The translations under genes were made by a program, and so were the position numbers. Positions 18,144-26,889 of a DNA stretch of 64,000 bases are shown here, piece by piece (the first letter of the stretch is position 1; each line of letters opens with the position of its first letter). The notes under the pieces were generated by a model, which saw only the letters and a list, made by a program, of their open reading frames with translations, did not search any database and was not told the origin of the DNA. Source of the DNA: Amycolatopsis sp. WQ 127309 (GTDB lineage Bacteria > Actinomycetota > Actinomycetes > Mycobacteriales > Pseudonocardiaceae); NCBI RefSeq assembly GCF_023023025.1, contig NZ_CP095481.1, positions 7,887,001 to 7,951,000 of the forward strand. Reading direction: 5' to 3'.

Positions 18144-20534
18144 TCACGGCCGGGTGGCGGCGGTGGGGGCCGCGCCCGGGGCGCGGGTCGTGACCGTGGC
18201 CGTCGTGGTGCCCAGCGTGTCGTGGCGGGCCGTCAGCGTGAGCGTTCCCGCCGGTCCCGCGAACGGGCGCAGCCACACCGCCGCCGCGCCGCCGGTCGCG
18301 GCGAGGTCCAGCGTGGTGTCGCCGACCAGCTCGGCCGGGCCCGTCAGCGCCAGCGTCACCTTGCCGCCCGCCGACGCGCGCAGGGTGCCGTAGCGGTCCG
18401 TCACCGCCACGACGACGCGGGTCGCGTCGGCCCCGTCGGCCTGCAGGTCCGTGTCGTCCGGGACGCAGCTCAGCGCGTCCCGGCTCCGGTCGCCGCTGTA
18501 GCGCCGGGTCACGACCAGGCGGTCACCCAGGTAGCCGTCGATCCGCAGCTCGGCCCGGGTCAGCGGGACGTCCACCGCGAACGGCGGGTGCGCCAGGTGG
18601 GGGAAGTCCGCCCGGCGGCTGCGGGCCGTGCCCGCGTGCCGGCCGCCGAGGAACAGCTCCAGGCGGTCGCAGTTCGACCAGATCGTCGCGCCCGGGCCCG
18701 GCAGCGGCACCCCGTCGTCCCACGCGAACCCGGCCTCGACGACCGCGCGCACCCGCGGGTCGCCCTGCGAGGCGTAGAACGCCGCGGCCGGCTTCGGGAT
18801 CCGGAAGATGTCGGACACGCCGGCGAACTTCGAGCCGCCCAGTGAGCGCTGCCAGCCCGACGGGTAGTCGAACGCGCACCACGCGAGCAGCCCGCTGTAG
18901 TGGTCGTCGGCCGCGGCCAGGTCGTGGGCCTTCGCGTGCAGCTCGGCCTGCAGCTGCTGCGTGGCGTTCGGGTCGGTCCGGCGGTACGCGCGGACGCCGG
19001 CGAGCGTGCCGATCGACTCCGTCACCAGGTACGGCACCCCGGGGCGCGGCGCCTTGAGCTGGAACGGCGCGCCGCGGTGCGCGGTGTAGTCGTTGTAGGC
19101 GAGGACCTGCTCGTCGGTGCCCGGCGGCAGCGCCAGCCGCGCGCCGGTGGTGCTGGCCAGCGCGCCGCTGGTCGGGCGCGACGGGTCCAGCTGCTTCGCC
19201 AGCCTGCCGGTCTTCAGGTACATCTCGGTCGTCCCGGCGGCCTCGTTGACGCGGGTGCCCCAGACGACGACGCTCGGGTGGTTGCGGTCCCGGATCACCA
19301 TCGCGGAGACGTCACGCAGGTTCTGCTGCTGCCAGGCGGCGTCGCCGACGCGGCCCCAGCCCGGGATCTCCTCCCACACCAGCAGGCCCAGCTCGTCGCA
19401 GGCGTCGAGGAACGCGCTCGACTGCGGGTAGTGCGAGCACCGGACCATCGTGCAGTTCAGCTCGCGGCGCAGGATCTCGGCGTCACGCCGCTGGACGCGG
19501 TCGGGCATCGCGCCGCCGGCGAACGGGTACCACTGGTGCCGGTTGAGGCCGAACAGCTTGAGCCGGCTGCCGTTGAGGAAGAAGCCGTCCGGGGTGAACC
19601 TGGCTTCGCGGAACCCGACGCGCACCACGCGCTGGTCGAGCCGGCGCGGCCCGGAGCGCACGCTCACGGTGACGTCACACAGCGCGGGATCCGCGACGTC
19701 CCACAGCCGGACCGCGCCGAGCCCGCCCACCTCGAACGTGACGGTCTTCGTCCCGACCGGCATCGGCCCGACGGTCGTGGCGGCCTGGGCCAGCTCGCGC
19801 CCGGCCTGGCTCACCGACGCCGTGAGCTGCAGCGGTTCGGCGATCGCGGCGGTCGTGTCCAGCTCGCAGGTCAAGCGCAGCGACCGGGCCGGGGTGAGGA
19901 CGTCGGTGGGGCACGCGAAGACGTCGGTGATGCGGGTGCGCGGCACCGTGCCGATCGTGGCCGGACGGTAGATCCCGGCCGGCTGGTAGAAGTCGATCAC
20001 CGACGGGCCGGCCATCCGCGGCAGGTTGGGCGGGACGTCGAGCTGCCACCGCCCGTCGACCACCACGGCGAGGATGTTGTCACCCGCGGTGACCTGCGGC
20101 AGCTCCACCTCGAACGGCAGATAGCCGCCGTTGTGGGAGGTGACGAGCGTGCCGTTGAGGTACACGGCCGCGTTGGTCATGACGCCGTCGAAGCGAGCCC
20201 GGACGCGCTCGGAGACCATCGCCGGGGACACCGTGAAGTGCTTGCGGTAGATCCACCGGTCCTGCCACGACGCCGGGTCCCAGCCGGTCCACGACAACGG
20301 CGTCACGCAGTGGGGGAGCTGCACGGGCGAAAGGTCTTCTTCGTCGAAGTCGGCGTCGGCGCAGCCGTCCTCGTACCGCCCGAACAGCCAGAAATCGCCC
20401 AGCCGCACGGCATCCGGGTCCGGTTCCCCCATCCCGGCGGACCCGGCGACGGTGGTCCCCACGACGGCGGCCCCGAACGCGGCCCCGCTCGCGGCGAGGA
20501 ACCCGCGCCGCGAGAGCCGCCGTCCGTCCGCCAT
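18144..20534 (-). CDS. Tat-exported glycoside hydrolase family 2 protein
   Basis: A 796-residue secreted glycosidase of the beta-galactosidase/glucuronidase group. The N-terminus is a twin-arginine signal (LSRRGFLAAS followed by a hydrophobic stretch). GH2 sugar-binding and Ig-like sandwich domains occupy roughly residues 45-320. The TIM barrel carries CSHYPQS, WEEIPGWG, the acid/base Glu in GTRVNEA and the nucleophile Glu in YLVTESIG. C-terminal beta-sandwich domains follow. ATG 20534 has GGAGGTCGGC before it. It lies 106 bp downstream of a LacI-family regulator on the same strand, which also faces the L-rhamnose operon. It may therefore release sugars from a rhamnose-containing polymer, but this is an inference. 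Confidence 0.85.
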   Translation of the reverse strand: MADGRRLSRRGFLAASGAAFGAAVVGTTVAGSAGMGEPDPDAVRLGDFWLFGRYEDGCADADFDEEDLSPVQLPHCVTPLSWTGWDPASWQDRWIYRKHFTVSPAMVSERVRARFDGVMTNAAVYLNGTLVTSHNGGYLPFEVELPQVTAGDNILAVVVDGRWQLDVPPNLPRMAGPSVIDFYQPAGIYRPATIGTVPRTRITDVFACPTDVLTPARSLRLTCELDTTAAIAEPLQLTASVSQAGRELAQAATTVGPMPVGTKTVTFEVGGLGAVRLWDVADPALCDVTVSVRSGPRRLDQRVVRVGFREARFTPDGFFLNGSRLKLFGLNRHQWYPFAGGAMPDRVQRRDAEILRRELNCTMVRCSHYPQSSAFLDACDELGLLVWEEIPGWGRVGDAAWQQQNLRDVSAMVIRDRNHPSVVVWGTRVNEAAGTTEMYLKTGRLAKQLDPSRPTSGALASTTGARLALPPGTDEQVLAYNDYTAHRGAPFQLKAPRPGVPYLVTESIGTLAGVRAYRRTDPNATQQLQAELHAKAHDLAAADDHYSGLLAWCAFDYPSGWQRSLGGSKFAGVSDIFRIPKPAAAFYASQGDPRVRAVVEAGFAWDDGVPLPGPGATIWSNCDRLELFLGGRHAGTARSRRADFPHLAHPPFAVDVPLTRAELRIDGYLGDRLVVTRRYSGDRSRDALSCVPDDTDLQADGADATRVVVAVTDRYGTLRASAGGKVTLALTGPAELVGDTTLDLAATGGAAAVWLRPFAGPAGTLTLTARHDTLGTTTATVTTRAPGAAPTAATRP

Positions 20535-20640
20535 GCCGACCTCCGTGCCCGGGCGAGCACCACGCTCGTCGGCTCCAGTGTGTCCCCAACGGACCCACTG
20601 TGGCATCGCACCTGATCAACACGCCATTACGGGGGCCAGG

Positions 20641-21678
20641 TCAGCGCAGGGTCGAGGTGCGTACCACCAGTTCCGGGGTGAAGACGACCTGCCGGTGCTC
20701 GTGGGCGGTTTCGGTGGTTTCGGCCAGTAGCAGCTCCGCCGCGGTGCGGCCGAGGCGGTGGCGGGGCTGGCGGACCGAGGTGAGGGGGACCGCGGCCGCC
20801 GCGGCGAACTCGATGTCGTCGTAGCCCACTATCGCCAGGTCCTCCGGGACGCGCATGCGCAGCGTGGCGCACGTCTGCAGCAGGCCGAGGGCGACCAGGT
20901 CGTTGGCGCAGAACGCGGCGGTCGGGCGGATCGCCGACGGCAGGCCCGCCAGGCGCTCGCCGGCGCCGCGGCCGTCGGCGACCGTCAGCGCCGTCGTCGT
21001 GAGGTCGACCAGGCGGTCCGGGGCCAGGCCGGCCGCGGCCAGTGCGCGCAGCGCGCCCTGACGGCGGTCGCGCACCTGGCCGACCGTCGTGTGGTTGCCG
21101 ATGAACGCGATCCGCTCGTGGCCCTGCTCGATCAGGTGCCGGACGGCGATCTCGCCGCCGTAGACGTCGTCGACCGCCACCGAGCAGTGCGCGGTGCCGT
21201 CCGGGGTGCGGTCGACGACGACGACCGGCGTGCCGCGGCGGGCGATCTCGTGCAGCAGCGGCGCGTCCGGGTCGACCGGCGTGATGAGGATGCCTTGCAC
21301 GCGCTGCTGTTCGAGGCGGCCGAGGTAGGCCTCTTCCCGCGACGGCTGGTGGGCGCTGTTGCAGAGGAACAGGGAGAGGTCGCTCTCGTCGGCGGCGTCT
21401 TCCATGCCGGCCGCGACGTCGGTGAAGAAGGGGTTGCTGCCGTCGAGCATCACGTAGGCCAGCACGCGGCTGCGGCCCGCCCGGAGCTGCCGCGCGGATT
21501 CGTTGCGCACGAAGCGGAGTTCGGCCATCGCGGCCTCGACCTTCGCGCGCGTGGCGGGGCTGACGCGGTCGGGCCGGTTCAGCACGTTGGACACCGTGCC
21601 GAGGGAGACGCCCGCGGCCGCGGCGACGTCCTTCATGCCCGCCGCTCTCGGCTCGGCGCCGGACTCCTGGACCGTCAT
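20641..21678 (-). CDS. LacI-family regulator, probable repressor of the L-rhamnose operon
   Basis: A 345-residue LacI/GalR protein. The HTH (MKDVAAAAGVSLGTVSNVLN) starts at about residue 15 and the hinge helix is ESARQLRAGRS. The periplasmic-binding-like effector domain contains DGSNPFFTDVAAGME, VDDVYGGEIAVRHL, ANDLVALGLLQ and VPEDLAIVGYDD. Start ATG 21678 has AGGAGGGGG upstream. It is divergent from the rhamnose ABC transporter gene with 174 bp between, which holds two candidate operators. L-rhamnose or a phosphorylated derivative is the likely inducer. The GH2 gene follows on the same strand. Confidence 0.88.
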   Translation of the reverse strand: MTVQESGAEPRAAGMKDVAAAAGVSLGTVSNVLNRPDRVSPATRAKVEAAMAELRFVRNESARQLRAGRSRVLAYVMLDGSNPFFTDVAAGMEDAADESDLSLFLCNSAHQPSREEAYLGRLEQQRVQGILITPVDPDAPLLHEIARRGTPVVVVDRTPDGTAHCSVAVDDVYGGEIAVRHLIEQGHERIAFIGNHTTVGQVRDRRQGALRALAAAGLAPDRLVDLTTTALTVADGRGAGERLAGLPSAIRPTAAFCANDLVALGLLQTCATLRMRVPEDLAIVGYDDIEFAAAAAVPLTSVRQPRHRLGRTAAELLLAETTETAHEHRQVVFTPELVVRTSTLR

Positions 21679-21704
21679 CTGACCCCCTCCTGAGCACGCA
21701 CCGT

Positions 21705-21715
21705 TGAAACGTAAC
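21705..21715. promoter_or_regulatory. Weaker LacI-type operator candidate near the regulator start
   Basis: The sequence TGAAACGTAAC lies about 30 bp upstream of the regulator ATG. Its left half equals that of the stronger palindrome at 21816. The right half is degenerate. It could allow autoregulation. This is an inference from similarity only. Confidence 0.3.
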
Positions 21716-21769
21716 ATCGCCACCAACTGCGTGGTCCCGACGACGTTTGGCCACGGTTCGGTGGATGCA

Positions 21770-21799
21770 TTGACTTGTTCTTCGGCTGCATAGTAGCGT
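21770..21799 (+). promoter_or_regulatory. Putative promoter of the rhamnose operon
   Basis: TTGACT (21770-21775) is followed after 18 bp by TAGCGT (21794-21799), a plausible housekeeping-type -35/-10 pair for an actinomycete. The palindrome at 21816 lies just downstream of the expected start point, an ideal place for repression. Confidence 0.45.
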
Positions 21800-21815
21800 C
21801 ACCGCGCCAGGTTTG

Positions 21816-21827
21816 TGAAACCTTTCA
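21816..21827. promoter_or_regulatory. LacI-type operator palindrome TGAAA-CC-TTTCA
   Basis: A perfect inverted repeat of 5-bp arms around CC lies 26 bp before the ATPase start and just after the putative -10 box. Position and symmetry fit binding of the adjacent LacI-family repressor. Confidence 0.6.
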
Positions 21828-21852
21828 ATAGCCCTTCGAACCGGAGGTCGCG

Positions 21853-23370
21853 ATGACGCGGCAGGACCCGGGCCGAGCCCCTCTGCTGGAGGTGCGCGGC
21901 GTGAGCAAGTCGTTCGGCGCCGTCGCGGCGGTCGCCGGAGTGTCGTTCCCCCTGCACGCCGGAGAGGCCCACGCGCTGGTCGGGGAGAACGGCGCCGGCA
22001 AGTCGACGATCGTCAAGATGCTGGCCGGCGTGCACAAGCCCGACGACGGCACGCTGCTGCTCGACGGCGAGCCGGTCACGTTCGGCTCCCCGGCCGACGC
22101 CAAGGCCGCCGGCATCGCGGTGATCTACCAGGAGCCCACGCTGTTCCCCGACCTTTCGGTCGCGGAGAACATCGTCATGGGCCGTCACCCGCGCAAGAGC
22201 CTCGGCCGCATCGACCGGGCCGCGATCCGCGCCGAAGCCGACCGGCTGTTCAAGCGGCTCGGCGTCCGGATCGACCCGGCCCGCCCGGCCCGCGGGCTGT
22301 CGATCGCCGACCAGCAGATCGTCGAGATCGCCAAGGCGTTGAGCGCGGACGCCCGCGTGCTGATCATGGACGAGCCGACCGCCGCGCTGAGCCGCGTCGA
22401 GGTCGAGCGGCTGTTCACGGTCGCGCGGACGCTGCGTGAGGAAGGTGCGGCGATCATGTTCATCTCGCACCGCTTCGAGGAGATCACCGAGCTCTGCCAG
22501 CGCGTCACGATCATGCGCGACGGCAAGCACGTCTCCACCGACCTGGTCGCCGACGTCACGGTCGACGAGATGGTCCACCGCATGGTCGGGCGCGACCTGG
22601 ACGCGTTGTTCCCCAAGCAGGACGTGGAACCCGGCGCCGTGGTCCTCGAAGTCGAAGGCCTGGCCCGGGAAGGCGTCTTCCGCGACATCTCCTTCTCGGT
22701 GCGCGCGGGGGAGATCGTCGCGTTCGCCGGGCTCGTCGGGTCCGGGCGCTCCGAGGTCGTCCAAGCCGTGTTCGGAGTGGACGAACGTGACGCCGGAGTC
22801 GTGCGCGTCAACGGAAAGAAGCTCAAGGCGCACTCGTCGCGGGCCGCGATGAACGCCGGGATGGCGCTGGTCCCCGAGGACCGGCGCCAGCAGGGCCTGA
22901 TCATGGACCTGTCGATCGAGCGCAACGTGACGCTGCCGCGCTCCGGCGCGCTCGCGAAGCTCGGGTTCCTCTCCGGCGGGAGCGAACGGCAAGAGGCGGC
23001 GCACTGGACCGAGCGGCTGCGCACCAAGTACCGCCGCCTCGGCGACCCCGTCGGCACGCTGTCCGGCGGCAACCAGCAGAAGGTCGTGCTGGCCAAGTGG
23101 CTGGCGATGGCCCCGAAGGTCCTGATCGTGGACGAACCGACCCGCGGCATCGACGTCGGCACGAAGGCCGAGGTGCACCGGCTGATGTCGTCGCTCGCGG
23201 CCGAAGGCGTCGCCGTCGTCATGGTGTCGTCCGAACTGCCGGAGGTGCTGGGCATGGCCGACCGCGTGCTGGTGATGCGGGAGGGGCGGATCGTCGCCGA
23301 GCTCCCGCGCGCCGAAGCCACCGAAGACTCGGTCATGTTCGCCGCGATGGGACAGGGGGCCGCCGCGTGA
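21853..23370 (+). CDS. rhaT: Rhamnose ABC importer, double ATPase subunit
   Basis: A 505-residue sugar ABC ATPase with two nucleotide-binding domains, as in RbsA/XylG-type carbohydrate importers. The first domain has Walker A GENGAGKST near residue 50, signature GLSIADQQ and Walker B VLIMDEPTAAL. The second has the degenerate Walker A GLVGSGRSE, signature TLSGGNQQK near 400 and Walker B LIVDEPTRG. It drives uptake of the sugar with the two permeases and binding protein that follow. Start ATG 21853 has GGAGG six bases upstream. Its stop overlaps the permease start (GTGA). The rhamnose assignment comes from the catabolic genes downstream. Confidence 0.9.
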   Translation: MTRQDPGRAPLLEVRGVSKSFGAVAAVAGVSFPLHAGEAHALVGENGAGKSTIVKMLAGVHKPDDGTLLLDGEPVTFGSPADAKAAGIAVIYQEPTLFPDLSVAENIVMGRHPRKSLGRIDRAAIRAEADRLFKRLGVRIDPARPARGLSIADQQIVEIAKALSADARVLIMDEPTAALSRVEVERLFTVARTLREEGAAIMFISHRFEEITELCQRVTIMRDGKHVSTDLVADVTVDEMVHRMVGRDLDALFPKQDVEPGAVVLEVEGLAREGVFRDISFSVRAGEIVAFAGLVGSGRSEVVQAVFGVDERDAGVVRVNGKKLKAHSSRAAMNAGMALVPEDRRQQGLIMDLSIERNVTLPRSGALAKLGFLSGGSERQEAAHWTERLRTKYRRLGDPVGTLSGGNQQKVVLAKWLAMAPKVLIVDEPTRGIDVGTKAEVHRLMSSLAAEGVAVVMVSSELPEVLGMADRVLVMREGRIVAELPRAEATEDSVMFAAMGQGAAA

Positions 23371-24404
23371 ACGCGACCGAGGTGGCCGCACCGCCGCGGG
23401 AGTCCCTGAGGGAACGGCAGTCGTGGACCGCGAACGTCTTCAAGGCCCGCGAGTCCGGGATCGTGCTGGCCCTGATCGTGCTGGTCGTGTTCACCGCGAC
23501 GCAGAACTCCCGGTTCCTGTCCGGGCAGAGCATCCGCGACATCCTGCTCGGCACGGCGATCCTCGCGGTGCTGGCCGTCGGGCAGGCGGTCGTGATCATC
23601 ACCCGCAACATCGACCTGTCGGTCGGGTCCGTGCTCGGCCTGTCGGCGTTCGCCGTCGGCTCGCTGATGCGCGACAACCCGGGCCTGCCGGTGATCGTCG
23701 CGGTGCTCGCCGGGATCGTCGTCGGCGCGGTCTGCGGCCTGCTCAACGGCGTGCTCGTGCGGTTCGGCCAGGTGCCGGCGCTGGTCGTCACCCTCGGCAC
23801 GCTCTACGCCTTCCGCGGGGTCAGCTTCTTCTGGGCCGGCGGCCAGCAGATCAACGCCGACAAGCTGCCGCAGTCCTTCCTGGACTTCGGCACGGCGTCG
23901 ATCCTCGGGATCCCGTGGCTGGTGCTGATCGCGGTGGTCGTGCTGGTGCTCGCCGGGATCGTGCTGCGCAGCTACCGCGCCGGCCGCGAGCTGTACGCCA
24001 TGGGCTCCAGCCCGCAGGCGGCCCAGCTCGCGGGCATCAAGGTCGGCCGCAACACCAGCGCCGCGTTCCTGGTCAGCGGCGCGCTCGCCGGCCTGGCCGG
24101 GGTGCTGTTCGCGGCGCGGTTCGGCACCGTCGACGCCGCCGCGGGCACCGGCTACGAGCTGAACGTCGTCGCCGCGGCCGTCGTCGGCGGGGTCGCGGTG
24201 TTCGGCGGCAGCGGCTCGGTCTGGGGTGCCGGCCTCGGCGCGCTGCTGCTCACGGTCATCGGCAGCGCCCTGGCCGTGCTCGACATCAACCAGTTCTGGC
24301 AGCAGGCGATCGTCGGCGCGCTGATCCTGCTCGCGATCGGCGCCGACCGGCTGGTCGCCGTCCGGGTCGCCAAAGCACTGAAGAAGAGGGATTCCCATGT
24401 CTGA
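23367..24404 (+). CDS. rhaP: Rhamnose ABC importer permease 1
   Basis: A 345-residue membrane subunit of the RbsC/BPD_transp_2 family with about nine or ten hydrophobic helices. The family motif of a buried acidic pair (ITRNIDLSVGSVLGL) is near residue 85. The cytoplasmic EAA-like loop contains RAGRELYAMGSSPQAAQLAGI near 210. The GTG start overlaps the ATPase stop by four bases and the gene itself overlaps the next permease by eight bases, so all are translationally coupled. It should form a heterodimeric channel with permease 2. Confidence 0.88.
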   Translation: MNATEVAAPPRESLRERQSWTANVFKARESGIVLALIVLVVFTATQNSRFLSGQSIRDILLGTAILAVLAVGQAVVIITRNIDLSVGSVLGLSAFAVGSLMRDNPGLPVIVAVLAGIVVGAVCGLLNGVLVRFGQVPALVVTLGTLYAFRGVSFFWAGGQQINADKLPQSFLDFGTASILGIPWLVLIAVVVLVLAGIVLRSYRAGRELYAMGSSPQAAQLAGIKVGRNTSAAFLVSGALAGLAGVLFAARFGTVDAAAGTGYELNVVAAAVVGGVAVFGGSGSVWGAGLGALLLTVIGSALAVLDINQFWQQAIVGALILLAIGADRLVAVRVAKALKKRDSHV

Positions 24405-25410
24405 CACCGGGAACCGGTTCGGCAGGCTGCTCAGCTGGGACGCCGCGGTCGTGCTCGTGACGGTCGTCGTGGTGCTGGTGGCCTCCGGCGCCGTCGAGAA
24501 CTTCGGCACCAGCCGCAACTTCACCTTCCTGCTGCTCGACCTGCTGCCGATCGCGCTGATCGCGCTGCCGATGACGTTCATCATCGTCACCGGCGAGATC
24601 GACCTTTCGGTGGCGAGCACGCTCGGGCTGACGTCCGCGGTGATGGGCTCGCTGTGGGACGCGGGCCTCTCGATCGAGACGATCATCCCGCTGTGCATCC
24701 TGCTCGGCGCGATCCTCGGCGCGGTGAACGGCTTCTTCGTCACCGTCCTGAAACTGCCCGCCCTCGCCGTCACGATCGGCACGCTCGCGCTGTACCGCGG
24801 CCTGGCGTTCGTCGTCCTCGGCGACGGCGCCGTCGCCGACTTCCCGCGCGACTACACGAGCTGGGTCACCGGGACCATCGGCGACGGCCCGATCCCGAAC
24901 GTCCTGATCCCGCTGATCGTGGTGGCGGCGCTGTTCGGCCTGGTGCTGCACGCGACGCCGGTCGGCCGCAGCGTCTTCGCGGCCGGCGCCGGCGAGCAGG
25001 CCGCGCGGTTCGCCGGGATCCGCACCGGGCGGCTGAAGTTCTGGCTCTACGTCGTGAGCGGCGCGGTCGCCGGGGTCGCCGGCGTGCTGTGGACGCTGCG
25101 TTACTCCAGCGCCCGCGCGGACAACGGCTTCGGCCTCGAACTCGCCGTCGTGGCCGCGGTCCTGCTGGGCGGCGTGTCCATCTTCGGCGGCAAGGGCACC
25201 CTGCCCGGCGTGCTCGCCGGCGTGGTGCTGCTGGCCTCCCTGCAGAACGCCCTGCGCCTGCAGGACGTCTCGAACGAGGCGCTCAACATCGTGACCGGCG
25301 TGCTCCTGATCGTGTCGGTCCTGCTCCCCAACATCGTGTCCTCGGCCCGAACGGCGCTCCGGCGGCGGAACCGGGCCACAGCTACCGGCGCGGTATCCCC
25401 AGAAAGGTGA
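24397..25410 (+). CDS. rhaQ: Rhamnose ABC importer permease 2
   Basis: A 337-residue paralogue of the preceding permease. It has the matching membrane motif IVTGEIDLSVASTLGL near residue 65 and the loop VGRSVFAAGAGEQAARFAGI near 190. It has about ten hydrophobic segments. It starts inside the end of permease 1 (ATG 24397, within a GGGATTCCC context) and ends five bases before the binding-protein start. Having two different permeases rather than a homodimer is typical for rhamnose importers of the RhaSTPQ type. Confidence 0.88.
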   Translation: MSDTGNRFGRLLSWDAAVVLVTVVVVLVASGAVENFGTSRNFTFLLLDLLPIALIALPMTFIIVTGEIDLSVASTLGLTSAVMGSLWDAGLSIETIIPLCILLGAILGAVNGFFVTVLKLPALAVTIGTLALYRGLAFVVLGDGAVADFPRDYTSWVTGTIGDGPIPNVLIPLIVVAALFGLVLHATPVGRSVFAAGAGEQAARFAGIRTGRLKFWLYVVSGAVAGVAGVLWTLRYSSARADNGFGLELAVVAAVLLGGVSIFGGKGTLPGVLAGVVLLASLQNALRLQDVSNEALNIVTGVLLIVSVLLPNIVSSARTALRRRNRATATGAVSPER

Positions 25411-25415
25411 CGAAG

Positions 25416-26477
25416 ATGTCCCGACGGTTCATCACCGGCGCAGTGTCGGCCGGGCTGGTGCTCGTCCTGGCCGCCTGCAGCGGCACGACGAAGAACGACA
25501 GCACCGATGCCGGTGCCCAGCAGTCCACGGCGGCGGCGAACCCGAACGCCGCGGCCAAGGAGGGCGTCAAGATGGCGTTCCTCCCCAAGCAGCTCAACAA
25601 CCCCTACAGCGACATCGAGGTCAGCGGCGGCAAGACCGCGCTCGACGAGCTGAAGGGCGAGTACAAGCTGGTCGGCCCGAACGACGCGAGCGCGTCGTCG
25701 CAGGTCAGCTACATCAACACGCTGATCCAGCAGCAGCAGAACGTGATCGGCATCGCCGCGAACGACCCGAACGCGGTCTGCCCGTCGCTCAATCAAGCCC
25801 GCACCGCCGGCATCAAGGTCGTCGCCTTCGACTCCGACGCCGCCAAGGACTGCCGCGACGTCTTCATCAACCAGGCCACCACCCAGGGCATCGGCGAGGC
25901 GCTGGCCAAGCAGGCCAAGGACCTCTCCGGCGGCTCCGGCGAGATCGCGGTCCTGTCCGCGACGCCGAACGCCACCAACCAGAACGCCTGGATCGAGGTC
26001 CTCAAGAAGGAGCTCGCCAAGCCGGACTACGCGGGCCTGAAGCTGGACAAGATCGCCTACGGCAACGACGACGACCAGAAGTCGTTCCAGGAGGCCCAGG
26101 GCCTGCTGCAGTCGTTCCCGAACCTCAAGGTGATCGTCTCGCCGACCACCGTGGGCATCGCGGCCGCCGCGCGCTACGTCAGCTCGTCGAGCTACAAGGG
26201 CAAGGTCGCGGTGACCGGGCTCGGCACGCCGAACCAGATGCGCGCGTTCGTCAAGGACGGCACCGTGAAGCAGTTCGCGCTGTGGAACCCGGCCGACATC
26301 GGCTACCTCGCCGCGTACGCCGGCGTCGCGCTCAGCTCCGGCCAGATCACCGGCGCCGAGGGCCAGAAGTTCAAGGCCGGCAAGCTCGGTGAGTACACCA
26401 TCGGCGCGAGCGGTGAGATCGTCCTCGGCCCGCCGACGACCTTCGACGCGAACAACATCGACAAGTTCAACTTCTGA
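25416..26477 (+). CDS. rhaS: Rhamnose ABC importer, substrate-binding lipoprotein
   Basis: A 353-residue lipid-anchored solute-binding protein of the pentose/hexose-binding family (Peripla_BP_4). The signal peptide ends in a lipobox LAAC (Cys21), followed by a Ser/Thr/Ala-rich tether. The domain includes PKQLNNPYSDIEVSGGK, a ligand-loop IAANDPNAVCPSL, VVAFDSDAAKDCRDVF and the family end GEIVLGPPTTFDANNID. The ATG is preceded by AGAAAGGTG. A long perfect hairpin follows the stop, probably protecting this part of the mRNA so that the binding protein is made in excess over the membrane parts. Confidence 0.9.
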   Translation: MSRRFITGAVSAGLVLVLAACSGTTKNDSTDAGAQQSTAAANPNAAAKEGVKMAFLPKQLNNPYSDIEVSGGKTALDELKGEYKLVGPNDASASSQVSYINTLIQQQQNVIGIAANDPNAVCPSLNQARTAGIKVVAFDSDAAKDCRDVFINQATTQGIGEALAKQAKDLSGGSGEIAVLSATPNATNQNAWIEVLKKELAKPDYAGLKLDKIAYGNDDDQKSFQEAQGLLQSFPNLKVIVSPTTVGIAAAARYVSSSSYKGKVAVTGLGTPNQMRAFVKDGTVKQFALWNPADIGYLAAYAGVALSSGQITGAEGQKFKAGKLGEYTIGASGEIVLGPPTTFDANNIDKFNF

Positions 26478-26483
26478 TCAGCT

Positions 26484-26524
26484 CCCGCGGCCGGACCGGA
26501 TCGCCGCCCCGGTCCGGCCGCGGG
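26484..26524 (+). terminator. 16-bp perfect hairpin inside the rhamnose operon (attenuator or mRNA stabiliser)
   Basis: Arms 26484-26499 and 26509-26524 are perfectly complementary with a 9-nt loop, seven bases after the rhaS stop and 20 bases before rhaM. No T-run follows. In sugar ABC operons such hairpins often separate the binding-protein mRNA from the rest. Partial termination or 3'-end protection is an inference. Confidence 0.65.
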
Positions 26525-26544
26525 TCCACAAAGGACTACGGAAG

Positions 26545-26889
26545 ATGCCCCGTTACTGCTTCTGCCTGCAGGTGAAGCCGGACCGCGCGGCCGAGTACGC
26601 CGAACGGCACCGCGCGGTGTGGCCGGAGATGCGCCAGGCCCTGCACGACACGGGCTGGCGCAACTACTCGCTCTTCCTGCGCGAGGACGGCCTGCTCATC
26701 GGCTACGTCGAAGCCGACGACCTCGCCGCCGCGCAGGCCGCGATGGCCCGCACCGAGGTCAACACCCGCTGGCAGGCGGCGATGGCGGAGTTCTTCACCG
26801 GCCTCGACGGCGGCCCACCCGACGAGGGGTTCCGGCTGCTGCACGAGGTCTTCCACCTCGAAACCCCCTCCGTCCGGGAAGGACAGTGA
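26545..26889 (+). CDS. rhaM: L-rhamnose mutarotase
   Basis: A 114-residue member of the RhaM family, which interconverts alpha and beta anomers of L-rhamnose so that the isomerase can use it. Typical features are the start PRYCFCLQVKPDRAAEYAERH with its catalytic-region His, HDTGWRNYSLFL, and the C-terminal NTRWQAAMAEFF. Start ATG 26545 is preceded by GGAAG. Its stop overlaps a possible GTG start of the isomerase. Confidence 0.92.
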   Translation: MPRYCFCLQVKPDRAAEYAERHRAVWPEMRQALHDTGWRNYSLFLREDGLLIGYVEADDLAAAQAAMARTEVNTRWQAAMAEFFTGLDGGPPDEGFRLLHEVFHLETPSVREGQ

